64,000 bases of DNA. It comes from Snuella sedimenti (GTDB lineage Bacteria; Bacteroidota; Bacteroidia; Flavobacteriales; Flavobacteriaceae). The stretch lies in the NCBI RefSeq assembly GCF_016428595.1, contig NZ_JAELVQ010000004.1:155916-219915 (forward strand), in the 5' to 3' direction. Positions within the stretch are counted from its first letter, which is position 1. Each line of letters opens with the position of its first letter. Positions 27,549-36,331 of this stretch are shown here, one piece after another. Made by a program: the position numbers and the translations under genes. Below the pieces are notes generated by a model. That model saw only the letters and a program-made list of their open reading frames with translations, did no database searches and was not told the origin of the DNA.

Positions 27549-30203
27549 ATGTGCAATAAAAATCTAGCGGAAATAAGTAACAGAACAGAAAGAAAGACAG
27601 AAGTGGGATCCAGACATAAATACCTATATTTAGTAACGCTATTTTTGATTTCGGGAATGCAATTATCAGCCCAAGATCTCATACAAAATGGCGATTTCGA
27701 GTATCCGATTACCGATAAGCTCTCCATGGAAGTACAGGGAGCTAACGCCATTCCAGGGTGGATTTCGGAGACGCCGCTTTTAATGGTCAACCATTTACGG
27801 TTATTTCCATATTCTAATTACCAGTCTATACTTTTACAACATGCTCCAGAACAGGAGCCTTATATAAGGCAAGAGTTTGTTTCTAAAGAAGCAGGAACAG
27901 TTGCCATTTCTTTTGCATTGGCAGCTTCGCGAATGGAGAACGGAAGGCTTAGGGTACTTGTAGATGGCAACCCCGTTGGAAGATGGTATTATTCCGATTT
28001 TTGGACACAGGACAACACCATACTCACCGACCATATGGACTGGAGAGTGATCAATGTCCCGCAATTTTATCTGGAAGCAGGAAAGCATACACTTGAATTC
28101 AAAATGGATGCTTGTGAAATCGTTTCCGATAACCAGGGCGATAAGCGGGACATGATAGAAGGCTTTTTGTTAGACGATGTGAAACTCACACTGGAACCTG
28201 AAAAACAATATACGGGCATTCCTTTGTTAGACTCGCTTGCAGGGCAATGGGTCGAGACAAAAACATTAACAGGTTACCCGGCTCTGTCTAATTTTTTGGG
28301 ATCTGTTAAGTCTTCCAAATGCCTGGGGGCATTCCGTACAGATTTTCTTTATGGGGAAGGCCTTGTTCATCCAGCCGGTACATTTAAGGTGAGAGATTCT
28401 GTAGTTTTTAGTCAGCAATCAAAGTGGTTTCCTTATCAAATCATCAATAGATCGAACCATCAAGGCGTGGAATATACCTCTACCATGCGCTTGATAGTTG
28501 GAAAAAGTGCTGTGTTGATGGATGTGTCATTGAAAAATAAAGGTGAAGTGGAGATTGATTTTCCTTTAACTATGGATCTTGTTGAGGGCGTTTTAGGAAC
28601 AACCAATCAGATCAATCCGGTGATTACAAAGGGAACCAATAACTACGCTTACGCATTCGCCAATAATGAACCCGTCGCGATCAGGACAGTTCAAAAAAGA
28701 ACCGAGGTTGCTTGGGAAATAAAACTGAAACCTGGAGAACAAAAGCATATTTCCTATGTAGTTTATATGGATGATGATAGTCAAAGGGCAAAGTCAAAGG
28801 CAAAGCAGATTGCCAATAGTTTTGATACTTCCTTTAAGCAAGTTAAAACGGACTGGGAAAACCAGTGGCATGATGTGTTTACCCCTGGCAATAAAAGTTA
28901 TTCGGGCCATCTGCCAATCTTTGAAACCACAGATAAAAACCTTTATGAGATATATTACTTATCCATTGCCAGTATGCTTCAGTGTCAGTTCAATAATGTC
29001 TATCCAACACTAGATACCGTATTTGCAACAAACAATGAGTGGGCACGCTCTGTAGGCTATTTTTGGGAAATGGGGCAGTTTGCCGATATATATGCATTAC
29101 TTGAACCCAAAGGGATGAAACAGGAAATACTTATGTGGTTTAATTTGAATGTCGACCATGGCAATGCCCTTAATTATAGGAATGGTCAAATAGCAGGCCA
29201 TTGGTATGCCGTGAACAACTATCAGATATTCAAGGCAATTGATAGTTATATCCGAATAAATCAAGATTTCAATTTCCTTAAAGAAAAGCATAATGGTAAG
29301 ACCGTAATGGAGCATTTATATGGTCATGCCACGGCATGGGAGAAGCGCTTTAACTCCGAATATGGCCTGGCAGATTATGGAGATAATCCCTGGTCGTTTT
29401 TTGAGACCAACCCCGATTATATCCATTTAGTGCCGGCCATGAATGCCCAAAACGTGTGGATGCTCCGGCAGATGGCAGCGTATAATGAACACTATGGCGA
29501 TGGAAAACGTGCTGTAGACCTAAGAGATAAGGCTGCAAAGCTCGCAGAAGCGGTAAAATCGCTCTATGTGCCCGGAGAAGGGGTATGGAAAGTCAAATAT
29601 CCTAACGGTCATACCATTGTTAGCCGACATAGTTATGACTTTTTTACGATAGGAAAAACAATGACCGAAGATCTTTCACTAAGTATGAAGCAAGAGATGG
29701 TAACCTTCGTCGAAGACGAACTGCTTTCTACTTCCAATTTTATGCGAGCCATGTCGTTAAAAGATCATGCCGCGCTCAATTCCGACCGTTCAGATCATGG
29801 GCCTGTGGGCTGTTATATTGGTTGGCCGCCTATGACCATACAAGCTATTGCCAAATTTGGGGAGTTTAGAAAAGCCAGAAACCTAATGAGTAACTTTAGG
29901 GACGCTTTTGTTGAATCTGGTATGGGGCAGGCTATTGAGTTTTTAACACCAATTGGATCTAGTGAGCGTATTAATCGTATTGGTGATCGTGCCGGTGCGT
30001 CCTTCCTAATTGTTGGAGCCAATTTTGCGAATGCCATAATTGATGGATTAATGGGCTATATGCCAGAAATAGACGGGGAGTTTAAGCCTTATATGTCAGA
30101 TTCACAGCGATTTTTCAAGGCAAGCCTTAAGAATGTTAGATATGGAAATAAAAGTTATGAATTCAAGACTTCAAGTACTGGTGTGAATATAGTCAACCCG
30201 TAA
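27549..30203 (+). CDS. six-hairpin glycosidase-like protein D with N-terminal carbohydrate-binding-like domain
   Basis: 884 residues. A long positively charged N-terminus (MCNKNLAEISNRTERK) precedes a hydrophobic signal (~26-42, cut near LSAQD). Residues ~44-215 form a jelly-roll-like domain ('LIQNGDFEYPITDKLSM', 'LLDDVKLTLEPE') resembling carbohydrate-binding modules; ~220-430 is a beta-sandwich; ~440-870 is helical with six-hairpin-type motifs 'SVGYFWEMGQFADIYALLEP', 'GHWYAVNNYQIFKAIDSYIR', 'NPDYIHLVPAMNAQNVWMLR', 'VSRHSYDFFTIG' and 'DHGPVGCYIGWPPMTIQAIA'. Predicted periplasmic glycosidase; family unassigned. It follows protein C by 25 bp and starts with CAGATG. Confidence 0.7.
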   Translation: MCNKNLAEISNRTERKTEVGSRHKYLYLVTLFLISGMQLSAQDLIQNGDFEYPITDKLSMEVQGANAIPGWISETPLLMVNHLRLFPYSNYQSILLQHAPEQEPYIRQEFVSKEAGTVAISFALAASRMENGRLRVLVDGNPVGRWYYSDFWTQDNTILTDHMDWRVINVPQFYLEAGKHTLEFKMDACEIVSDNQGDKRDMIEGFLLDDVKLTLEPEKQYTGIPLLDSLAGQWVETKTLTGYPALSNFLGSVKSSKCLGAFRTDFLYGEGLVHPAGTFKVRDSVVFSQQSKWFPYQIINRSNHQGVEYTSTMRLIVGKSAVLMDVSLKNKGEVEIDFPLTMDLVEGVLGTTNQINPVITKGTNNYAYAFANNEPVAIRTVQKRTEVAWEIKLKPGEQKHISYVVYMDDDSQRAKSKAKQIANSFDTSFKQVKTDWENQWHDVFTPGNKSYSGHLPIFETTDKNLYEIYYLSIASMLQCQFNNVYPTLDTVFATNNEWARSVGYFWEMGQFADIYALLEPKGMKQEILMWFNLNVDHGNALNYRNGQIAGHWYAVNNYQIFKAIDSYIRINQDFNFLKEKHNGKTVMEHLYGHATAWEKRFNSEYGLADYGDNPWSFFETNPDYIHLVPAMNAQNVWMLRQMAAYNEHYGDGKRAVDLRDKAAKLAEAVKSLYVPGEGVWKVKYPNGHTIVSRHSYDFFTIGKTMTEDLSLSMKQEMVTFVEDELLSTSNFMRAMSLKDHAALNSDRSDHGPVGCYIGWPPMTIQAIAKFGEFRKARNLMSNFRDAFVESGMGQAIEFLTPIGSSERINRIGDRAGASFLIVGANFANAIIDGLMGYMPEIDGEFKPYMSDSQRFFKASLKNVRYGNKSYEFKTSSTGVNIVNP

Positions 30204-30249
30204 AAACAAAAACTACAGATGTATGGGGTTGAAGTTCCAATAGAAAATA

Positions 30250-31440
30250 ATGAATACAAATAAAGCATCAAATATAATTGAATTAAAAGGCATAGCCTGG
30301 GACCATCCTAGAGGATATGAACCCCTTCGAGCCACCTCCAAGGAATTTTCGACATTACATCCAGAAGTAAGCATAGCATGGGATATTCGATCCCTAAAGG
30401 AATTTGGGGACACACCAATTGAAGATTTAATAGATACATACGATCTCATTACAATAGATCACCCCTATATGGGACAAGCGCATGTCGATCAACTATTATT
30501 ACCATTGGAAGGAAGCTTGTTAGATACATTTTTAAAGGCCTTAGAAACCCAATCGGTAGGCCCAAGTTTTAAGTCCTATTATTACAAAGGACATCTATAT
30601 GCCCTACCAATAGATGCTGCAGCTTTGGTTGCGGCTGCCCGAGAAGATCTAATTACAAAAATACATGTAGAATTGCCCAAAACTAGGGCGGATCTGTTCA
30701 GATTTTATAAAAGAATACCAAAAGAATATAGCGTCGCATGGCCCTTATGTGCTACCGATTTGTGGTGCTCTTTCTTGAGCCTGTGTGCCCAGGATGCTGG
30801 AAGGAATTTTATAAAAAACGGCACCATTGATGAAAAAACAGGAATAAACGTTCTGGATGAATTAAAAAAGCATTTACAGTACTTACATCCAGAATCGATT
30901 AACTGGAATCCAATCCAGGTCTTGGATCATATGGCAAGCAGCGATCATATCATATATGCCCCTTTTGTGTTCGGTTATACTAATTACTCCAGAGAAGGAT
31001 ATGCAAAAAATAGGGTGTGTTTTGGCAATAGCCCAACAAACCCCAAAACCAATGTTTCAACAATTCTAGGAGGCGTGGGATTGGCAATCTCTTCCAAAAG
31101 CAGACATGCAAATTGGGCCGTGGCGTTCGCGTCTTATGTGGCAAATGCACAAACACAACAGGGAACCTATACTAATAATGGAGGCCAACCCGGTAATTTG
31201 GTAGCATGGCAAGACGAAAGCAATAATAGGCTTTGTCATCATTTTTTTAAGGACATCCTTAAAACAATGCAAAAGGCATACGTTCGCCCACAACACCCTG
31301 GTTGGAATCAATTTCAGGAACAGGGGGCAGAGCTATTGCACAAAGGCATACAATTGGGAACAGCATCCGAAAAGTTGGTCAAGGATTTAAACGAGCTGTA
31401 TAGAGCCTTTAGAGGGGAAGGCAATAGAGGTACAGATTAA
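30250..31440 (+). CDS. solute-binding-protein-like (family 1) without signal peptide
   Basis: 396 residues resembling ABC-type sugar solute-binding proteins of family 1: 'IAWDHPRGYEPLRATSKEF' at the N-terminus, 'YYYKGHLYALPIDAAALVAA' (the usual 'G.lYavP.d' segment), 'LCAQDAGRNF', and 'LGGVGLAISSKSRHANWAVA' near the C-terminus. No signal peptide or lipobox is present, and no permease or ATPase genes are nearby. It may therefore be a cytoplasmic sugar-binding sensor, or exported by another route. It is followed 22 bp later by a lactonase gene. A start further upstream that would add a signal was not found. Confidence 0.75.
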   Translation: MNTNKASNIIELKGIAWDHPRGYEPLRATSKEFSTLHPEVSIAWDIRSLKEFGDTPIEDLIDTYDLITIDHPYMGQAHVDQLLLPLEGSLLDTFLKALETQSVGPSFKSYYYKGHLYALPIDAAALVAAAREDLITKIHVELPKTRADLFRFYKRIPKEYSVAWPLCATDLWCSFLSLCAQDAGRNFIKNGTIDEKTGINVLDELKKHLQYLHPESINWNPIQVLDHMASSDHIIYAPFVFGYTNYSREGYAKNRVCFGNSPTNPKTNVSTILGGVGLAISSKSRHANWAVAFASYVANAQTQQGTYTNNGGQPGNLVAWQDESNNRLCHHFFKDILKTMQKAYVRPQHPGWNQFQEQGAELLHKGIQLGTASEKLVKDLNELYRAFRGEGNRGTD

Positions 31441-31462
31441 TTTTAGACTTCAGTAAGGTAAT

Positions 31463-32521
31463 ATGGATGACTCACTATTTTATACAGGCAGTTACACACA
31501 AAAGGGTGCTCCGGCTCCAAAGCCTATTGGTAAAGGCATAGGTTGTTATAGGTTTAATCATAATGAAGGAACCATAGCGTTTTTGCGATCCACAGATCAA
31601 CGTAACCCTAGTTATTTGACAGTTTCCAGAGACGGAAATTATTTGTTTGCTATAGAAGAACTGTTAGGAAATGAAAAACCCCGTGTTTGTTCCTATAAAA
31701 TCGGGAGTCAAGGCAGCCTCTCACTAATCAATTATCAAGTACTTGCTGGAGATCATGCCTGTTATCTTGCCGAATGCGGAAATACATTGGTGGTGGCCAA
31801 TTATACATCAGGGAATTGGCTCTCTTTTCCAATAATGAACGATGGTAGTTTGGGTAAGTGCCATCAGACCATACAACACCAAGGGAAGGGAACAGATAGG
31901 ATAAGACAGGAAGGACCCCATGTTCATATGGTGTATCCCATAGATGATAACATTATGTATGCGGTCGATTTAGGAATCGATATGCTAAAAGCCTATAGAC
32001 TTGATAACACAACCAATACTTGGAAGGCATTGGCAGGAGAAGATGTATATCTTGAAAAAGGAATGGGAGCACGGCATATGGTTATGGGCCCGAATAAAGA
32101 TGTTATTTATGTTCTAGGGGAATTGTCTGGTGAGATTTCTGTTTTAGTAAGGCAATCCAACGGATTTTCCTCAGTTCAAAAAATAAGCCTATGTCCAGAC
32201 GATTATAAAGGTGCATTTAGTGGGGCAGCGATACGAATTCACCCCAATGGCAATTTTTTATATGCGTCCAATAGGGGAGACGATTCCATTTCGGTATATG
32301 CAATCGATAAGGTCACAAGCCAACTTTCTCTAGTTGCTCATTATAATTCAGGAGACAAAACCCCAAGGGATTTCAATATTCACCCATCTGGAAAATGGTT
32401 GATCGTGGCCAATCAGGATTCGAATGCTTTGGTTGTTTTTAAACTAAACCCTAAAAATGGAAGATTAAGTTATCACATGGAAACTGTTGCAGAAACCCCG
32501 GTTAATATTTGTTGGTTATGA
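31463..32521 (+). CDS. beta-propeller lactonase (6-phosphogluconolactonase-like)
   Basis: 352 residues of a seven-bladed propeller of the YbhE/lactonase type: begins 'LFYTGSYTQKG', with repeated blade motifs 'NPSYLTVSRDGNYLFAIEE', 'GPHVHMVYPIDDNIMYAVDL', 'GARHMVMGPNKDVIYVL', 'AAIRIHPNGNFLYASNRG' and 'PRDFNIHPSGKWLIVANQDS'. 'GPHVH' and 'IHPNG..LYASNRG' are diagnostic for the family. No signal peptide, so cytoplasmic. It would hydrolyse a sugar lactone to the aldonate, which fits oxidative uronate or aldose breakdown. Whether the lactone is phosphorylated is unknown. Confidence 0.9.
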   Translation: MDDSLFYTGSYTQKGAPAPKPIGKGIGCYRFNHNEGTIAFLRSTDQRNPSYLTVSRDGNYLFAIEELLGNEKPRVCSYKIGSQGSLSLINYQVLAGDHACYLAECGNTLVVANYTSGNWLSFPIMNDGSLGKCHQTIQHQGKGTDRIRQEGPHVHMVYPIDDNIMYAVDLGIDMLKAYRLDNTTNTWKALAGEDVYLEKGMGARHMVMGPNKDVIYVLGELSGEISVLVRQSNGFSSVQKISLCPDDYKGAFSGAAIRIHPNGNFLYASNRGDDSISVYAIDKVTSQLSLVAHYNSGDKTPRDFNIHPSGKWLIVANQDSNALVVFKLNPKNGRLSYHMETVAETPVNICWL

Positions 32522-32612
32522 AAATGGTTTGGAGAATCACAATTAATGTTAGAAAAGTTAGGAATGAGCTTATAGCATTTCTTGGGAACCATATTTAATT
32601 AAAATAACATTG

Positions 32613-33032
32613 ATGAAAACAATAGAAGCGTATAGAATAAAAGAAGAAGGGTACCATCCTTTTTTGATTCGAGAGGGTTGGCAAGTAGCCCAATTAAATT
32701 ATGTTGACACATACGAAATTAAAAATATCGATAAACTGGACATCCATCATCATACCGATGAGGTCTTTATTTTATTAAAGGGGAAGGCTGTTTTAATTGG
32801 AGCGCGTTTTATTGAGAATAGTCCTGTGTTTGAAATGGAATTAATGAAACCAAACATTACTTATAATGTTCCACAAAATACCTGGCACAATATAGCCATG
32901 GAGGAGGGCAGTGAAGTAATCATTATTGAGAAGTCAAATACGCATTTAACCGACTTCGAATTCCATTATCTAACGGCAGAAGAAAGAGAGGCGTTGATAG
33001 AGCTGGTTACACAGTTGTTGAATGTGGTATAA
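32613..33032 (+). CDS. small cupin-fold protein
   Basis: 139 residues from the first ATG (a TTG lies just before it). Single cupin barrel with the metal-binding pattern 'DIHHHTDEVFILLKGKAVLI' (His-His-His-Glu) and a second motif 'NITYNVPQNTWHNI'. No signal, so cytoplasmic. Cupins in sugar loci are often isomerases, epimerases or ligand-binding proteins; the reaction is not known. Last gene before a promoter at 33125, so it probably ends the operon that holds the SBP-like and lactonase genes. Confidence 0.8.
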   Translation: MKTIEAYRIKEEGYHPFLIREGWQVAQLNYVDTYEIKNIDKLDIHHHTDEVFILLKGKAVLIGARFIENSPVFEMELMKPNITYNVPQNTWHNIAMEEGSEVIIIEKSNTHLTDFEFHYLTAEEREALIELVTQLLNVV

Positions 33033-33104
33033 CCGAAAGTTGTATGTGTTGTAAAAATAGTAAACCTCAATTCAGATAGAAGTTATTAAAGACACAATAT
33101 CTAA

Positions 33105-33132
33105 ATGTATAGACATATAAACATTATATTTG
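33105..33132 (+). promoter_or_regulatory. promoter with ATGTATAGACAT operator before the GH2 gene
   Basis: Operator 33105-33116 and -7 box TATATTTG 33125-33132 (exact TAnnTTTG), 8 bp apart. The apparent ATG at 33105 is the first three bases of this operator, so it cannot be the start codon of the GH2 gene. Confidence 0.75.
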
Positions 33133-33164
33133 TTTCAAATAGAAAAGCATTTAAAAAGCGAAAG

Positions 33165-35855
33165 ATGAAACCAATCATTATGACGAAAAAGAACATTGTA
33201 CTGCTATTTAGTATTCTTCAATTATCAATAGCATTTGCACAACAACCCATAGTATATACCAAAGCCGGTTATTTGGAAGTGCCGGATGCCGGACGCAATG
33301 TATTTGACTTTAATATAGGTTGGCGGTTTATAAAAGCCGATGTCACAGGAGCACAATCAGAAACCTTTGATGACTCATCCTGGTCACTGGTCAATTGTCC
33401 GCATGGTCTGGAGTTGGTCGGTTCAGAGGCCAGTGGCGGGGTTAATTATCAAGGGCCAGCATGGTACCGTAAACATTTTACGCCTTCAGACTCCCTCAAA
33501 AGAAAACAGTTGAAGTTACATTTTGAAGGTGTTATGGGAAAATGTAAGGTTTGGGTAAACGGGCAATTGGCAGGCGAACACTATGGAGGTTATCTTCCGT
33601 TTTCAGTCGATTTAAGTAAGGGATTAAAATATGGAAAAGAAAATGTCATTGCCGTATGGGCCGATAATTCGGACGATCCAGATTTTCCTCCAGGGAAACC
33701 ACAAAGTACTCTGGATTTTAGTTATTTTGGAGGCATCTATCGCGATGTATGGCTGGTTTCAACCAACGATATATTTGTCACCAATGCCAACGACGAGAAT
33801 ATAGTAGCTGGTGGCGGTTTGTTGGTTCGGTATGAAAATATTTCCGAAAAAAGCGCTGATGTCTTATGCCGTGTACACATCAGAAACAACAATTCAAAAT
33901 CCCAAGACCTAAAAGTTAAAGTACTTCTAAAGGATAAAAGCGGTAAAACGGTTTCAGTTAAAAGCCAGGATGTTAGTATTGGTGGCAATGATGATAAATC
34001 ACTTTCCAGTAGGTTAAAAGTAGCTTCACCTTTATTATGGTCACCATGGTCGCCTTCATTATACCGATTAGAGCTTATTATTGAAAATGATAGGGGAGAT
34101 GTGGTAGACGGCGTAGCCCAGCATATTGGCATCAGGAAACTGGAAATGAGAGGTAAGGACGGGTTCTGGTTGAATAACAAACCTTATCCAGGAAAGTTGA
34201 TGGGGGTAAACCGTCACCAAGATTTCGCCTATGTGGGTAATGCACTTCCCAATAATGGCCAATGGCGCGATGCCGTGCTGCTAAAAAATGCGGGAACAGA
34301 AATTATACGGGCGGCACACTATCCAGTAGATCCTTCATTCATGGAAGCATGCGATGCACTGGGCATATTTTACATTGTGGCTACACCCGGTTGGCAATTC
34401 TGGAATGACAAACCCATTTTCGAACAACGTGTGTATAAAGATGTACGTAACATGGTGCGTCGTGACCGTAACCACCCCTGTGTGATCATGTGGGAACCCA
34501 TATTGAACGAAACATGGTATCCGGATCGTTTTGCCAAAAACGTACACGATATTGTACATGAAGAATTGCCCGGTAATGGTGTATTTACAGCTTGTGACCA
34601 ACAGGCTAAAGGACAAGAACATTTTGATGTGGTGTATTCCAATCCACATAAAGTTGCATTTTTTCATAATAACTTCCCCAATACAGAAGCGAACAGTAAA
34701 CGCATACAGATCGATTACGAAAGTGAGGCGCGCTGTGTGTTTACCCGAGAGTTTGGAGATTGCCCCGATGATTGGAGTGCACATAATTCGCCGAGTCGTA
34801 TTGCCCGTAATTGGGGGGAGCATGGACAGCTGGTACAGTTAAAGCACTACGAGAATCCCGATTTTGTATATCCCAGTTGGGAAGCCTTACATAAGGCACC
34901 CAAGCAACATATTGGAGGAGCGCTTTGGCATTCCTTTGACCATCAGCGTGGGTATCATCCAGATCCTTTTTATGGTGGTATAACCGATGTTTTTCGTCAG
35001 ACTAAATATTCCTACCAGCTTTTTGAGAGTCAGCGTTCAAAAGACAACCCCATGATCTTTATCGCCCATGAGATGACTCCCATGTCTGAACCCGATGTAA
35101 CGGTATTGACCAATTGTGATGAGGTAAGATTGATAGTATACGAAACCGATACACTTTATGCCAAACCCAATAAAGAACACATGAAGATGCCGCATCCGGT
35201 CATTCGGTTTAAAGATGTTTATGACTTTATGGATATGAAGGAACTGTATGGTCATGAGCAAGCTAATAAAGCCAGTCTGGTGGCCGAGGGATTGATAGAT
35301 GGTAAGGTGGTAGTGAGGCACAAGCGCATGCCGTCCAAACGCGCAGAAAAGATTGTGTTAACATTACAGGATCAAGGGACGCCGTTAGTGGCCAATGGTT
35401 CCGATATTGCCGTGGTGGTGGCTTCGATCACTGATAAGGACGGTATTGTAAAACGCCTTAGTAATGCAGACATGCGCTTCGAAATTGAAGGAGAAGGGGA
35501 ACTTATTGGTAATGTTGAAAACGGTGGAAATCCCAGACGGGTTGAATGGGGTAATGCCCCTATTTTAGTACGGTCATCCATAACACCCGGTAAGATAACA
35601 ATAAGGGCATTCCTTACTAAGGAAGGGGTAAATTGTCCAGCAAGTGGTGTTTTGGAAATTGAATCCATCGCTTCAAGCAATGCTTTCGTTTTTGATGAAG
35701 TAAGTGAAAGTTCCTATGGATATAAGGGAAGTAGCGAGATAAAGACACAGTCCCTATCAGATCAGGAAAAGAAAATCAAAGAGCTGGAGAAAGAGTTGAT
35801 TCAACTCCGTCTTAAAGAAGTAGAGCGTCAGCAGGATACTTTTCAGGGGAAGTAG
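33165..35855 (+). CDS. glycoside hydrolase family 2 enzyme with coiled-coil tail
   Basis: About 896 residues from ATG 33165 (33180 also possible; the in-frame ATG at 33105 lies inside the promoter). Signal MTKKNIVLLFSILQLSIAFA, periplasmic. Order: GH2 sugar-binding jelly roll ('FDFNIGWRFIKADV', 'PAWYRKHF', 'KCKVWVNGQLAGEHYGGYLP'), an Ig-like domain, then a TIM barrel with acid/base Glu in 'WEPILNETWYP' (E449 from this start) and nucleophile in 'FTREFGDC' (E529). C-terminal Ig-like domains are followed by 'DQEKKIKELEKELIQLRLKE', a heptad coiled coil unusual for GH2. Beta-galactosidase, beta-mannosidase or beta-glucuronidase activity is possible; the motif does not decide. Confidence 0.9.
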   Translation: MKPIIMTKKNIVLLFSILQLSIAFAQQPIVYTKAGYLEVPDAGRNVFDFNIGWRFIKADVTGAQSETFDDSSWSLVNCPHGLELVGSEASGGVNYQGPAWYRKHFTPSDSLKRKQLKLHFEGVMGKCKVWVNGQLAGEHYGGYLPFSVDLSKGLKYGKENVIAVWADNSDDPDFPPGKPQSTLDFSYFGGIYRDVWLVSTNDIFVTNANDENIVAGGGLLVRYENISEKSADVLCRVHIRNNNSKSQDLKVKVLLKDKSGKTVSVKSQDVSIGGNDDKSLSSRLKVASPLLWSPWSPSLYRLELIIENDRGDVVDGVAQHIGIRKLEMRGKDGFWLNNKPYPGKLMGVNRHQDFAYVGNALPNNGQWRDAVLLKNAGTEIIRAAHYPVDPSFMEACDALGIFYIVATPGWQFWNDKPIFEQRVYKDVRNMVRRDRNHPCVIMWEPILNETWYPDRFAKNVHDIVHEELPGNGVFTACDQQAKGQEHFDVVYSNPHKVAFFHNNFPNTEANSKRIQIDYESEARCVFTREFGDCPDDWSAHNSPSRIARNWGEHGQLVQLKHYENPDFVYPSWEALHKAPKQHIGGALWHSFDHQRGYHPDPFYGGITDVFRQTKYSYQLFESQRSKDNPMIFIAHEMTPMSEPDVTVLTNCDEVRLIVYETDTLYAKPNKEHMKMPHPVIRFKDVYDFMDMKELYGHEQANKASLVAEGLIDGKVVVRHKRMPSKRAEKIVLTLQDQGTPLVANGSDIAVVVASITDKDGIVKRLSNADMRFEIEGEGELIGNVENGGNPRRVEWGNAPILVRSSITPGKITIRAFLTKEGVNCPASGVLEIESIASSNAFVFDEVSESSYGYKGSSEIKTQSLSDQEKKIKELEKELIQLRLKEVERQQDTFQGK

Positions 35856-36008
35856 AACCAGATTTTGTAATGAAATATTACAAGTTAGACCAGAATTGGA
35901 GTGTGGGGTGTTTGAATGTCAATGCCATGCGTTGTTATGTTTTGTGTTGTACAGGAATAATGTATAGAATCACGGTCAAAAAAAAATAGTAAAACACATT
36001 ATGTTTAT

Positions 36009-36037
36009 ATGTTTAAACATAAAAAATATTATATTTG
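36009..36037 (+). promoter_or_regulatory. promoter with ATGTTTAAACAT operator before the PSD1 gene
   Basis: Perfect palindrome 36009-36020, 9 bp, then -7 box TATATTTG (36030-36037). With transcription starting near 36045 the mRNA has a leader of about 285 nt. The rest of the 473-bp gap after the GH2 gene holds a small inverted repeat GTAAT/ATTAC near 35867 and the conserved leader element at 36241. Confidence 0.75.
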
Positions 36038-36240
36038 CTCTTAAAGGCAAAATGCTCATATTAAATGTTTTAGAATAAGAATTGTTGACGCATGAAACGA
36101 ACATTAACAAAATTTAAGCATTTTTTCACAAAAGGAAATGTTTAAAATTTTTAATGAGAGAACGAGTGTAAGGCGTGGTTGCACACGTTCTTAATTTTAT
36201 AATTACAATAAAATCAATTAATTACTAAAATTTAAACGTG

Positions 36241-36331
36241 TGAAATGAGCCATAACAAATCTTGATATTCACCGAGATGATTATTGGCGAATTACATCTG
36301 ACCCATGAAAAGCAATAAATATAAACAGATG
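36241..36331 (+). ncRNA. conserved leader element, copy A (candidate cis-regulatory RNA)
   Basis: About 92 nt, roughly 90% identical to 58056-58147, and ending in both cases at the start codon. Pairing segments: 1 ATCT (36259-36262), 2 AGATG (36275-36279), 3 CATCTG (36295-36300), 4 CAGATG (36326-36331, containing the start ATG). 1 can pair with 2 and 3 with 4, or 2 with 3, so the start codon can be hidden or free. It also contains a six-codon frame MSHNKS-stop (ATG 36245), identical in both copies. Structure is inferred by eye; the helices are short. Confidence 0.5.

Noticed and set aside
34335..34823. 162-codon minus-strand frame inside the GH2 gene
   Set aside because: Shadow of a well-supported gene; the translation has no domain features.
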